A stretch of DNA of 64,000 nucleotides from [Flavobacterium] thermophilum (lineage in GTDB: Bacteria; Bacillota; Bacilli; Bacillales; Anoxybacillaceae): assembly GCA_900450595.1 (NCBI GenBank), contig UGGS01000001.1:496001-560000 (forward strand), written 5' to 3'. The position numbers and the translations under genes were made by a program. The notes below the pieces were generated by a model. The model had not been told where the DNA came from. It worked only from the letters and a program-made list of their open reading frames with translations, and did no database searches. Below, one piece after another: positions 29,547-38,349 of this stretch. Numbering within the stretch: position 1 is the stretch's first letter; each line of letters opens with the position of its first letter.

Positions 29547-29560
29547 TGTGATCGTTTTCA
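29547..29560 (+). promoter_or_regulatory. Probable cre (CcpA) site upstream of hutU
   Basis: TGTGATCGTTTTCA matches the cre consensus TGWAANCGNTNWCA with one mismatch and lies 75 bases before hutU. Histidine utilisation is catabolite-repressed in B. subtilis, so this is functionally plausible. Confidence 0.6.
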
Positions 29561-29634
29561 AAAGAAGCGCGCCTATCTTCTCCTTCTTTGCTCCCTTACA
29601 ATGAAAAGCAAAGAGGAAAAAGGAGAGGATGACG

Positions 29635-31290
29635 ATGGCAGAAAAACGGACCGTCAGCCCGCCCGCGGGCACCGAGCGGCGGGCGAAAGGATGGATTCAA
29701 GAAGCGGCGCTGCGGATGCTGAACAACAATTTGCATCCCGATGTCGCCGAGCGGCCGGAGGAGTTGATCGTCTACGGCGGCATCGGCAAGGCGGCGCGCA
29801 ACTGGGAATGTTACGAGGCGATTGTGGACACCCTTCTTCGTTTAGAAAACGATGAAACGTTGCTCATTCAATCCGGCAAGCCGGTGGCGGTATTTCGCAC
29901 GCATCCGGACGCCCCGCGCGTGCTGATCGCCAACTCCAACCTCGTGCCCGCATGGGCGACGTGGGATCATTTCCATGAGCTCGACAAAAAAGGATTGATC
30001 ATGTACGGACAAATGACGGCTGGCAGCTGGATTTACATCGGCAGCCAAGGAATCGTTCAAGGAACGTATGAAACGTTTGCCGAAGTGGCACGCCAGCACT
30101 TTGGCGGCACGCTGGCCGGGACGATCACGCTAACGGCCGGCCTTGGCGGCATGGGCGGGGCGCAGCCGCTCGCGGTGACGATGAATGGCGGCGTCTGCCT
30201 CGCTGTCGAAATCGATCCGGCCCGCATTCAGCGCCGCCTTGATACGAAATATCTCGACACGATGACCGACAGCTTGGAGGCGGCGCTTGCGATGGCGAAA
30301 CGAGCGAAGGAAGAGAAAAAAGCGCTGTCAATCGGCCTTGTCGGCAATGCGGCTGAAGTGTTGCCGCGTCTCGTCGAAATGGGCTTTGTTCCGGACGTCT
30401 TGACCGATCAAACGTCCGCCCATGATCCGTTAAACGGCTACATCCCGGCTGGCCTTACGCTTGATGAGGCCGCCGAACTCAGGGCGCGCGATCCGAAGCA
30501 GTACATCGCCCGTGCAAAACAGTCGATCGCCGCGCATGTGCGGGCGATGCTGGCGATGCAAAAGCAAGGGGCGGTGACGTTTGATTACGGCAACAACATC
30601 CGCCAAGTGGCAAAAGACGAAGGGGTGGACGACGCCTTTTCCTTCCCGGGCTTTGTGCCGGCCTACATCCGCCCGCTCTTTTGCGAAGGAAAAGGGCCGT
30701 TCCGCTGGGTGGCGCTCTCGGGCGATCCTGAGGATATTTACAAAACCGATGAAGTCATTTTGCGTGAATTTCGCGACAATGAGCGTCTTTGCCATTGGAT
30801 TCGCATGGCGCAAAAACGCATTCAATTCCAAGGGCTGCCGGCGCGCATTTGTTGGCTCGGCTACGGCGAGCGGGCGAAGTTCGGGAAAATCATCAACGAC
30901 ATGGTGGCCAAAGGCGAGCTGAAAGCGCCGATCGTCATCGGTCGCGATCATTTGGATTCGGGCTCCGTTGCTTCGCCGAACCGGGAGACGGAAGGAATGA
31001 AAGACGGAAGCGACGCCATCGCCGACTGGCCGATTTTAAACGCGCTGTTGAATGCGGTCGGCGGCGCAAGCTGGGTGTCGGTTCACCACGGCGGCGGCGT
31101 CGGCATGGGCTACTCGATTCACGCCGGCATGGTCATCGTCGCCGACGGCACAAAAGAGGCGGAAAAACGGTTGGAACGGGTGTTGACGATCGACCCGGGG
31201 CTTGGTGTGGTCCGCCACGCCGACGCTGGGTATGAGCTCGCCATTCGGACAGCGAAAGAAAAAGGCATCGATATGCCGATGCTCAAGTAG
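29635..31290 (+). CDS. hutU: Urocanate hydratase (urocanase)
   Basis: A 551-residue NAD-dependent cytoplasmic enzyme converting urocanate to 4-imidazolone-5-propanoate, step two of histidine degradation. Family signatures include [55 protein letters not shown] and [20 protein letters not shown]; the latter contains the conserved Cys of the active site. Start ATG 29635 has AGGAGAGG 6 bases upstream; the ATG at 29629 overlaps that box. Overlap-free operon with hutI 14 bases downstream. Confidence 0.97.
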   Translation: MAEKRTVSPPAGTERRAKGWIQEAALRMLNNNLHPDVAERPEELIVYGGIGKAARNWECYEAIVDTLLRLENDETLLIQSGKPVAVFRTHPDAPRVLIANSNLVPAWATWDHFHELDKKGLIMYGQMTAGSWIYIGSQGIVQGTYETFAEVARQHFGGTLAGTITLTAGLGGMGGAQPLAVTMNGGVCLAVEIDPARIQRRLDTKYLDTMTDSLEAALAMAKRAKEEKKALSIGLVGNAAEVLPRLVEMGFVPDVLTDQTSAHDPLNGYIPAGLTLDEAAELRARDPKQYIARAKQSIAAHVRAMLAMQKQGAVTFDYGNNIRQVAKDEGVDDAFSFPGFVPAYIRPLFCEGKGPFRWVALSGDPEDIYKTDEVILREFRDNERLCHWIRMAQKRIQFQGLPARICWLGYGERAKFGKIINDMVAKGELKAPIVIGRDHLDSGSVASPNRETEGMKDGSDAIADWPILNALLNAVGGASWVSVHHGGGVGMGYSIHAGMVIVADGTKEAEKRLERVLTIDPGLGVVRHADAGYELAIRTAKEKGIDMPMLK

Positions 31291-31304
31291 AAAGGGGGAT
31301 CCAT

Positions 31305-32579
31305 ATGCGCCCGCTTTTTGTCCGCCGCGCCCGCCAGCTCGTCACGCTGGCGGGAAGCTCCGCGGCTCCGCTTGTCAAGGAGAAGATGAGCGATCTAGGC
31401 ATCATCGAAAACGGCAGCGTCTGGATCGAAAACGGCACGATCGTGGCGGTTGGTGCGGACGATGAACTGGCCCGCCAATTTGCCGATCGGCTCGCCGAAG
31501 CGGAAGTCATTGACGCTAAGGGCAAAACGGTGACGCCTGGGCTTGTCGATCCTCATACTCATCTCGTTTACGCCGGCAGCCGCGAACACGAATGGACGAT
31601 GCGCCTTCATGGAGCGACGTACATGGAAATCATGAACGCAGGCGGCGGCATTCATGCGACGACAAAAGCGACGCGCGAGGCGTCGGAAGAGATGTTGTAT
31701 GAAGAAAGCAAGCGGCGGCTCGATCAGTTTTTGCTTCATGGGGTCACGACCGTCGAGGCGAAAAGCGGCTATGGCTTGAGTATTGAGCACGAAGTCAAAC
31801 AGCTGACGGTGGCGAAACAGCTCGATGAAACCCATCCCGTCGATGTCGTGTCCACGTTTATGGGAGCGCATGCCGTACCCGCCGAGTGGAAAGACAATCC
31901 TGACGGCTTTGTCCGCGTCATCGTTGAAGAGATGATTCCAAAAGTAAGCGAGCTCGGGCTTGCCGAATTCAATGATGTCTTTTGCGAACGCGGCGTGTTC
32001 ACTCCAGAACAGGCAAGAATCATTTTAGAGGCAGGAAAAGCGTACGGGCTGATGCCGAAAATTCATGCCGATGAAATCGAGCCATACGGCGGCGCGGAGC
32101 TGGCCGCGGAAGTCGGGGCGGTTTCCGCCGACCATCTCCTACGCGCTTCGGACGAAGGCATTCGCCGCATGGCGGAAAAAGGAGTGATTGCGGTGCTGCT
32201 GCCGGGCACGGCGTTTTTCCTGATGACCAAGGCCGCCAATGCCCGCAAGATCATCGACGCCGGCGCAGCGGTCGCGCTTTCCACCGACTGCAATCCCGGC
32301 TCCTCGCCAACCGTATCGCTCCCGCTGATCATGAACCTCGGCTGCCTGCAGATGGGCATGACCCCTGCCGAAGCGCTGGCGGCCGTCACGATCAACGCCG
32401 CGCACGCGATCAACCGCGGCCACGAAATCGGAAGCATTGAAGTCGGGAAAAAAGCCGATTTGGTCCTTTTCGACGTCCCGAATTATATGCAGCTCATCTA
32501 CCATTACGGCATGAACCATACCGATACAGTCGTGAAAAACGGCCGGGTGGTGGTGAAAAGCGGGAGGCTTTGCTACTAG
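31305..32579 (+). CDS. hutI: Imidazolonepropionase
   Basis: A 424-residue amidohydrolase-superfamily enzyme opening imidazolone propionate to N-formimidoylglutamate, step three of histidine degradation. Metal-site motif PHTHLVYAGSREHEW lies near residue 82, further ligands in STFMGAHAVP and ADEIEPYGGAELA, and LSTDCNPGSSPTVSLPLIMN near residue 325. AAAGGGGG precedes ATG 31305. Ends before two hairpins and an IS630 element. Confidence 0.96.
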   Translation: MRPLFVRRARQLVTLAGSSAAPLVKEKMSDLGIIENGSVWIENGTIVAVGADDELARQFADRLAEAEVIDAKGKTVTPGLVDPHTHLVYAGSREHEWTMRLHGATYMEIMNAGGGIHATTKATREASEEMLYEESKRRLDQFLLHGVTTVEAKSGYGLSIEHEVKQLTVAKQLDETHPVDVVSTFMGAHAVPAEWKDNPDGFVRVIVEEMIPKVSELGLAEFNDVFCERGVFTPEQARIILEAGKAYGLMPKIHADEIEPYGGAELAAEVGAVSADHLLRASDEGIRRMAEKGVIAVLLPGTAFFLMTKAANARKIIDAGAAVALSTDCNPGSSPTVSLPLIMNLGCLQMGMTPAEALAAVTINAAHAINRGHEIGSIEVGKKADLVLFDVPNYMQLIYHYGMNHTDTVVKNGRVVVKSGRLCY

Positions 32580-32592
32580 GCGTTGGCAACCA

Positions 32593-32621
32593 AAAGCACG
32601 CGCTTCTAGCGCGTGCTTTTC
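32593..32621 (+). terminator. Terminator of hutUI
   Basis: AAAGCACGCGC (32593-32603) pairs perfectly with GCGCGTGCTTT (32609-32619), with a short T tract. Confidence 0.8.
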
Positions 32622-32762
32622 CATCAGCATTTCCAAAGCGATTAGCCATTTGGATTGAGCGGACGATTTGGACGCCGCCGATAGGGTACTGATAAAAAAA
32701 GGCCTGTCCATCATCGTAACAGGTTCCATTTTTGAGGTGCAAAATAAAAAATGATATGAAAA

Positions 32763-32803
32763 TGACGTGCTAACTGACATCCATTTTAGCACGTCAATTT
32801 TTT
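32763..32803 (+). terminator. Second strong hairpin terminator upstream of IS630
   Basis: TGACGTGCTAA (32763-32773) pairs perfectly with TTAGCACGTCA (32786-32796), followed by ATTTTTTATTG. No gene ends here, so it may mark a gene lost when the IS arrived. The 355 bases between hutI and the IS630 gene otherwise contain only these hairpins and the IS left end. Confidence 0.75.
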
Positions 32804-32835
32804 ATTGTTGTATAATTGTATAATAGGGATTATTC

Positions 32836-34025
32836 TATATATATGCTCATTGAAAAGTTAACCTTCGTATAAGTGGTTCCCACTCCGGTTATACTGCTCC
32901 TAAGGAAAAGCATGGAAAAGGAGCGGAATTCTGCATGAAACGTCTCAAAATCACCAACGATCACGGATGGACACCTCGAACACTTCGCAAACAGGAACGG
33001 AAAATCAAAAACACCCTTCTTCGCCAACGGGTGATGGCGGTTCGCCTGGTCATGGAAGGCTATTTGGGCAAAGAGGTGGCCTCCATGGTCAACGTGTGCC
33101 GACAAACCGTTTCCCATTATGTGTCGCTGTTCAACGAAGGCGGTCTGGAGCTCTTGCTTCATCGGGATTTCGCCCCCGGGCGGGAGCCGTTTCTCACCGA
33201 AGAACAGCAGGAAGAGATCAAACAGCTTGTGTTGACCACCATTCCCGCGGAACTGGGCTGGGACGTCGCTTCGGTGTGGAACACCAAACTCCTGCAATCC
33301 TATGTCGAAAAGCACTTCGGTGTTTGCATTTCCCGCGAAGCGTTGCGAAAACTCCTGCACCGCAAAGGGCTGTCATGGACACGGCCGACCTACACATTAG
33401 CGAAAGGCGATCCGGATCGACAAAAGCATTTTGAGAAACAGATCGACTTCATAAAAAAAACTTAATGGATCCTGATTCGGTCTTGTTGTACCTTGATGAA
33501 ACACATATCCGCTCTTACCATGTCTTGCGGTCCACATGGTCGGAAGTCGGCCGCCAAAGACAAGCGCCGACGTTCGGCCATCATGCGACGTATCGCTGTT
33601 TGGCGCGGTCAACATCCACGATGGCGAAACGGTGCTTCATCAAACGACCGCTGCCAATGCCGCGACGTTCTTGGATTTCTTGAGAATGCTCAAAGAGCGC
33701 TATCCGGACCGTCTCATGGTCTTGGTGTTGGATAACGCCCGCATTCACCATGCCAAAATTGTCAAGGAGTTTTTGCGGGAAGAAGGGCAGTGTTTTCACT
33801 TTATTTACCTTCCTCCCTATTCGCCACAGCTGAACCCGATCGAACGCTTATGGAAATGGCTGAAAGATACGGTGATTGCCAATGTATTTCACAAGGATCG
33901 CAACGATATCATTCAAGCCATTACTCGGTTTGTCAACTACATCCACGAACGTCCGGAGGAAGTGCTGCAGCGCTTAGGGTGTGCAGGATGACTGAGAAGT
34001 TAACTCTTCATGTTGCATGTATATA
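32836..34025 (+). mobile_element. IS630-family insertion sequence, inactive copy
   Basis: The left end TATATATATGCTCAT then TGAAAAGTTAAC (32836-32862) and the inverted right end (33999-34025; TATATACATGCAACA then TGAAGAGTTAAC on the minus strand) match at about 22 of 27 positions and end in TA, the IS630 target. The enclosed transposase gene is frameshifted. Length about 1.19 kb. Confidence 0.85.
32935..33991 (+). pseudogene. IS630 transposase, one programmed-type slip plus one disabling frameshift
   Basis: Frame one (ATG 32935) encodes the helix-turn-helix part, MKRLKITNDHGWTPRTLRKQ to KQIDFIKKT, ending just after an 8-A run (33453-33460). A -1 slip on A AAA AAA would continue into LMDPDSVLLYLDETHIRSYH, carrying the first catalytic Asp; this is the usual IS630 arrangement. 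A second shift at about 33590 (GCGACG|TATCG, one G missing against an intact reading HHAT-VSLFGAVNIHDGE) moves to a third frame that encodes LVLDNARIHHAKIV and LPPYSPQLNPIERLWKWLKD with the remaining Asp and Glu. Two shifts make it non-functional. Confidence 0.85.
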
Positions 34026-34126
34026 ATATTAGCAAAAAATCTTATGATAAAACTGTTATAATATTAGAAAAATAATAAACCGTTACAGTTATATTTAGAA
34101 GCGGACATTATATTAGGGGTGGGAGT

Positions 34127-34693
34127 ATGTACGGAGTAATTGCTTTATTTGATGAAAAAACTGAAAACCAAATAAACAGTATTTGGAATGAATTATATGA
34201 AAGAGGTCTATCTTATTATTCAAAAGAAGTATTAAATAGAAGACCTCATATTACAATCGCAACTTATCAGGAACTTGAAAAAGAGCCGTTTATGAAGCTT
34301 ATGGATGAATTTTTTCATGAAACAGACCAAATTCCTGTGACACTTAGCACATTAGGTACATTCTTACAATCGAGGACAATATTTCTTTCCCCTACACCGA
34401 CAAAGGTTTTATTTGATTGGCATCGTAATTACCATGAGAAATTTAAGAGTTACAATGACAATCCTTCTTCATTGTATCTTCCAGAAAGATGGATTCCTCA
34501 TTGCACAATTGCAAACCATTTAACAGAAGAACAATTCCATAGAACTTTCCGATATTGCGCAGACAATATTCAAACGATACATGCTCATATCCAAGAAGTG
34601 GCTCTAATTGAATTGGAATATAAAAATGAAAAATGCATTCGTACCTCGATTATTTTCTCTAAAAAGTTAAAAAACGAGACAATTAAACAATAA
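34127..34693 (+). CDS. 2H phosphoesterase (2'-5' RNA ligase-like) family protein
   Basis: A 188-residue cytoplasmic protein with both HxTx motifs of the 2H superfamily: RRPHITIATY (near residue 42) and WIPHCTIANH (near 128). Members cleave or ligate cyclic phosphodiesters on RNA. The gene is much more AT-rich than the core genes, uses AT-ending codons and sits between two IS elements, which suggests horizontal acquisition. GGGGTGGGAG precedes ATG 34127, and TATAAT (34055-34060) is a possible -10 box. Natural substrate unknown. Confidence 0.82.
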   Translation: MYGVIALFDEKTENQINSIWNELYERGLSYYSKEVLNRRPHITIATYQELEKEPFMKLMDEFFHETDQIPVTLSTLGTFLQSRTIFLSPTPTKVLFDWHRNYHEKFKSYNDNPSSLYLPERWIPHCTIANHLTEEQFHRTFRYCADNIQTIHAHIQEVALIELEYKNEKCIRTSIIFSKKLKNETIKQ

Positions 34694-34802
34694 TCAAAGG
34701 GGCTGACCCCATAGCCATCAAGTTAAGAAAACAGGAATAAATATATGCCTGATTTGACCATCCTTTTGAAGACCTCATAATGTCTTAGAAAGGGTGGTTT
34801 TT

Positions 34803-36164
34803 TTGAAGACGTCCTTATCTCTCCGAGAAGAATGGCATTGTTTTTTAGACGGATTAAGAAGCGTGTTATCGTGCGAAGAACTTGAACATATGGCCCGAGA
34901 TCATCAATTTATTCAACGAAAGGGGAAATTACGCGCCCATGATTTTGTGGCACTTTGCACATTTCTCCAGGAAGGAGGCGGTCAAAAATCATTGGTGCAG
35001 CTTTGCAGTGCTCTAGCTCTCAAGCAAAACACCTTTCTGAGTGCGGAAGGGCTCAATCAACGGTTTAATGAAAAAGCGGTGAGTTTCCTCAAAGCGGTGT
35101 TTGAAAAACTGCTCATTCATCAGACTCAGGAAGCCCGTCACTTATGTCAAAGACATTCGCTGTTTCGCCGGATTCGCATTCTCGATTCCACGTCGTTTCA
35201 ACTGCCTCCTGAAATCCGGGGGATTTACGAGGGATGTACGGGGCCTGGGGTGAAAATTCAGCTAGAATATGAATGGCTAGAAGGGAAGTTTCTCCATGCG
35301 GATGTCGAAGATGCCCGTCATCACGACGCCGCCTACGGAGCGTCCCTTCTATCGACCATCCAAGAGGGAGACCTTTGTTTGAAAGACTTAGGCTATTTTT
35401 CGCTTGAGGGATTGCAAGCCATTCATGACGCCGGAGCCTTTTATATTTCCCGGCTCAAACACAATGTAGGGATTTACCAAAAAGAAGGAGACCGATTTCG
35501 AAAATGGGAACCAGAGGATTTCCTTGCGGTGTTACAACCCGGAGAAACCATGGAACTGGAACATGCGTATGTCAGTGGAAAGAAAGTTCATCAACCGCGG
35601 CTCATTGTGTATCGGCTGACCGAAGAACAGGAGCGACAGAAGGAAGGACAATGGAAACAGAAGGCGAAACGAAAAGGGGCCGCGTACGTGACGCGACGCC
35701 CCCACTCAATATATGTATATATCACCAATATTCCAGCGATTTATACCTCTTTGCACGAAATTCATACGCTGTATTCTCTTCGCTGGCAAATTGAAGTGAT
35801 ATTTAAGACATGGAAATCCCTGTTTCACATTCATCGATTCAAACCGATGAAAGGGGCTCGCTTTCAGTGCCACCTGTATGGAACGTTGATTGCCTTATTG
35901 ATCAGCTCCACTGTCATGTTTAAAATGCGGGAATGGCTCTATCGAAAACAGAAAAAGGAATTGAGCGAATATAAGGCGATGAGTATGATCAAGGAGTTCG
36001 GTATGGATTTCTTTCAAGCCTTATGGTGTTCTGAGGCGTTAGTTGTCCAACTCCTTTTAAAACTGTGTGACATCATCGCTCAACACGGAAAAAAATCAAG
36101 GCGTTATACAAAAAAGAGCGCTTTAGACATTATCGAGAGTTTGGTCATCATGCCGGTGTCATAA
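34803..36164 (+). CDS. IS4-family (IS231-like) transposase
   Basis: A 453-residue DDE transposase, apparently intact. The first catalytic Asp is in IRILDSTSFQLP (near 124), the second in LCLKDLGYFSLEGL (near 199), and the Y(2)R(3)E(6)K-like box is LYSLRWQIEVIFKTWKS (near 332). Start is TTG 34803, MKTSLSLREEWHCFLDGLRS, with AAAGGGTGG upstream; a GTG at 34794 is alternative. It catalyses cut-and-paste movement of the surrounding element. Because ends, duplication and gene are all intact, this copy looks recent and possibly active. Confidence 0.9.
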   Translation: MKTSLSLREEWHCFLDGLRSVLSCEELEHMARDHQFIQRKGKLRAHDFVALCTFLQEGGGQKSLVQLCSALALKQNTFLSAEGLNQRFNEKAVSFLKAVFEKLLIHQTQEARHLCQRHSLFRRIRILDSTSFQLPPEIRGIYEGCTGPGVKIQLEYEWLEGKFLHADVEDARHHDAAYGASLLSTIQEGDLCLKDLGYFSLEGLQAIHDAGAFYISRLKHNVGIYQKEGDRFRKWEPEDFLAVLQPGETMELEHAYVSGKKVHQPRLIVYRLTEEQERQKEGQWKQKAKRKGAAYVTRRPHSIYVYITNIPAIYTSLHEIHTLYSLRWQIEVIFKTWKSLFHIHRFKPMKGARFQCHLYGTLIALLISSTVMFKMREWLYRKQKKELSEYKAMSMIKEFGMDFFQALWCSEALVVQLLLKLCDIIAQHGKKSRRYTKKSALDIIESLVIMPVS

Positions 36165-36268
36165 GAAATTCCCGCCTCATATACCATGAAAAAAACCTTC
36201 TATAGGGAAGGTGTATTTGGCATGCCTATCTTTATATATTCTCACGGTCACAGCCTCCAAAGATGAAA

Positions 36269-36305
36269 AGTGAAGCCTTGGAGCTACTCGCTCCAAGGCT
36301 TCACT
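36269..36305. repeat. Perfect 16-bp palindromic hairpin inside the IS4 right end
   Basis: AGTGAAGCCTTGGAGC (36269-36284) and GCTCCAAGGCTTCACT (36290-36305) are perfectly complementary around a 5-base loop, overlapping the inner edge of the right terminal repeat. It may act as terminator against read-through or as a transposase-expression control. Confidence 0.85.
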
Positions 36306-36316
36306 TGATGGCTATG

Positions 36317-38110
36317 GGGGCTGACCCAAAAGTCCGCCAAAAAGCGGACTTTTGGAGTCAGCCCTCTCTGGTTTTTGTATATTTTACCAAACGGAACAAA
36401 ATTCCGACTCTGTTCTCCCCCTCATTTACGCCACCAAGGACAATTGCTTGTCCCTAGCGGCTTTTTTGAGAAGATTGTGGGCAGCACAAACCAGCCCCCA
36501 TTCGATGGAAACTTTTTGGAGGCCTCGCAGGACAAAGCGACGAAACCCGCGATTTTGTTTGATTTGCCCAAATACACTCTCAATGTCGGTTTGGCGTTGG
36601 CGGTATCGGGCTTGCCCTTCTTCACTCTCCAACCGTTCGCGGGCTTTCTGTTTTTGTTCATGATAGACGGGGTTCCATTGCGTGGTTCGTCCATACTTGG
36701 AAGTCGTGCAGGCCGAACGGAACGGACATCCTTCGCATTCATGGCATTGGTAGTGTCGGGTGACCGAGGTGTATCCTGATTCCGTGGTCTGTTTCGAAGT
36801 TCCGGTGCGAACCAGCTTTTTCCCATTGGCGCAAATCCAAACGTCTTCTTCTTCCACATAGGTCCAATTCTGCTGATGATGCGGATTTTTCTTGACCTTG
36901 CGCGTGTTCTCCTTCTCATACGTATGGTACTTGATCAAGGCCGATATGTGCTTCTCTTCCAGCTTCACGTAGTTCTCTTCCGAGCCATAAGCCGCGTCAG
37001 CGATCAAACGTTCGGGTTCCACGCCGTACTTCTCTCGAACGGTCTCCAAATGCGGGAGAAGACAACGAGTGTCGCCCGGCCTCTGATGAAGGGAATACCC
37101 CAAAATAAATTGGCCGGAAGAACCCACCTGTACGTTATAGGCCGGCTTGAGCTGGCCGTTTCGCATGTGATCCTCCTTCAACCGCATGAAGGTGGCATCC
37201 ACATCGGTCTTGGAATAGCTGTTGCGATCCCCGCATACATGGAGTTGGTGTTCATACTTTTCACTGCGGGGCAAGTAGTCCTCCTTCATCTTCTTGATGG
37301 CCTTCTTCAACGGTTGGTTGTCCGGCTCGGCCTCCAACCGTTTTTCCCACTCCTCGGTTTTCTTTCGGATTTCTTCTGACGTAAAGGCCGGCGAAGGGTC
37401 GATGTCTTCCGCCTTTTCTTCTTCCACGATCGCCTCGATCTGGGCAATCAGCCGATCGACATTGGCTTGGAGTTTCTCCTGGTACTTCTCAGCCGATTTG
37501 CGCCAAACGAAGGTGTACCGGTTGGCATTCGCTTCAATTTTCGTTCCATCCACAAAATAATCTTCCATCTTGACATAGCCGTCGGCCACGAGCAGCGTGA
37601 TCATTTCCCGGAACAGGTCGTCAATCAGGTCTTTCATCCGCTCCGAACGAAACCGATTGATGGAGCGGAAGTCCGGCTTTTGAAATCCACTTAGCCACAT
37701 GAGGGGAAGGTGGACTTCGAGCTGCCGTGCAATCTCACGGCCATGATACATTTTTTGGGTGTAAGCGTAAAGGAGAATTTTGGTCATCATTTTCGGATGA
37801 TAGGCGGAGGCGCCCCCTCCTTTGTAGTAAGCAAGAAACGTCTCCATCGGGATGCGTTCAACCATCTCATGAACCACGTGGGCCATGTTATCCCGTGGAA
37901 TGAGATCGGCGATGTTGCTTGGCAAAGAGAGGTTGTCCATGGTATACTCTTTAAAGGAAATATGATCATGTTTCATAAAAGAATCGCCCTTCTTTCGGTG
38001 GTAGTGGTTTTGGTGACTCTATTCTACCAGAAAAAAGGGCGATTCTTCTATATTTGAGGCAAAAAAGTGGGGGCTGATCCCAAAACGCATTCGCGTTTTG
38101 GGTCAGCCCC
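36317..38110 (-). mobile_element. IS1182-family element (left end split off by the IS4 insertion)
   Basis: The terminal repeat GGGGCTGACCCAAAA is found at 36317-36331 and inverted at 38096-38110. Each end folds into a hairpin: GGGCTGACCCAAAAGTCCGC pairing with GCGGACTTTTGG(A)GTCAGCCC on the left (36318-36364), and GGGGCTGATCCCAAAACGC pairing with GCGTTTTGGGTCAGCCCC on the right (38069-38110). The original first 11 bases are also present at 34699-34709, left of the inserted IS4 element. Confidence 0.88.
36426..37976 (-). CDS. IS1182-family transposase
   Basis: A 516-residue DDE transposase, full length and uninterrupted. The N-terminal DUF772-type domain (SNIADLIPRDNMAHVVHEMV; GFQKPDFRSINRFRS) is followed by EDYFVDGTKIEANANRYTFV with the first Asp, LIADAAYGSEENYVKLEEK with the second, and CxxC zinc-like CHECEGCPFRSAC before the final QTDIESVFGQIKQNRGFRRF containing the Glu. 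A coiled insert (residues 165-250) is typical. The minus-strand start is ATG 37976 with GAAGGGCGATT upstream. Codes for mobilisation of the enclosing element. Confidence 0.9.
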   Translation of the reverse strand: MKHDHISFKEYTMDNLSLPSNIADLIPRDNMAHVVHEMVERIPMETFLAYYKGGGASAYHPKMMTKILLYAYTQKMYHGREIARQLEVHLPLMWLSGFQKPDFRSINRFRSERMKDLIDDLFREMITLLVADGYVKMEDYFVDGTKIEANANRYTFVWRKSAEKYQEKLQANVDRLIAQIEAIVEEEKAEDIDPSPAFTSEEIRKKTEEWEKRLEAEPDNQPLKKAIKKMKEDYLPRSEKYEHQLHVCGDRNSYSKTDVDATFMRLKEDHMRNGQLKPAYNVQVGSSGQFILGYSLHQRPGDTRCLLPHLETVREKYGVEPERLIADAAYGSEENYVKLEEKHISALIKYHTYEKENTRKVKKNPHHQQNWTYVEEEDVWICANGKKLVRTGTSKQTTESGYTSVTRHYQCHECEGCPFRSACTTSKYGRTTQWNPVYHEQKQKARERLESEEGQARYRQRQTDIESVFGQIKQNRGFRRFVLRGLQKVSIEWGLVCAAHNLLKKAARDKQLSLVA

Positions 38111-38223
38111 TTTTTGTTGTTTTCCCTGACAATACTATTCAATTCGTATGGAATAATGGGAATTGCATTTTAAAACGGAACTCGTTACACTTATCGGGCA
38201 GGCTCTTTTCGCTTTATTTTCGC

Positions 38224-38346
38224 TCATTGCATTTCCCGCTGCTGTTTCAACAAATCGCGGATTTCCATCAACAGCTCTTCTTCCTTCGTTAAAGTCGGCG
38301 CCGTATCTTTGATCTCTTCTTCCTTTTTATTGTGCCAGTACAGCTT
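38224..38346 (-). pseudogene. Fragment of a second mscL gene (3' end)
   Basis: About 40 codons ending at the TGA 38226-38224 read KLYWHNKKEEEIKDTAPTLT and [20 protein letters not shown]. This is nearly identical to the cytoplasmic C-terminal helix of the intact MscL encoded at 40583-40978 ([20 protein letters not shown]). The membrane part is missing; the homology ends at the ISLre2 element, so the gene was cut by it. The sequence differs from the intact copy at several positions, so it was a diverged paralogue, not a recent duplication. Confidence 0.85.
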
Positions 38347-38349
38347 ATT

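Larger units (their letters stand above)
34710..36316 (+). mobile_element. IS4-family element inserted in the end of an IS1182 element
   Basis: Terminal inverted repeats CATAGCCATCAAGTTAAG (34710-34727) and its complement at 36299-36316 differ at one base. The element is flanked by an 11-bp direct repeat GGGGCTGACCC (34699-34709 and 36317-36327), the 10-12 bp duplication typical of IS4/IS231 elements. That 11-mer is also the terminal repeat of the neighbouring IS1182 element. Length 1607 bp. Confidence 0.93.
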
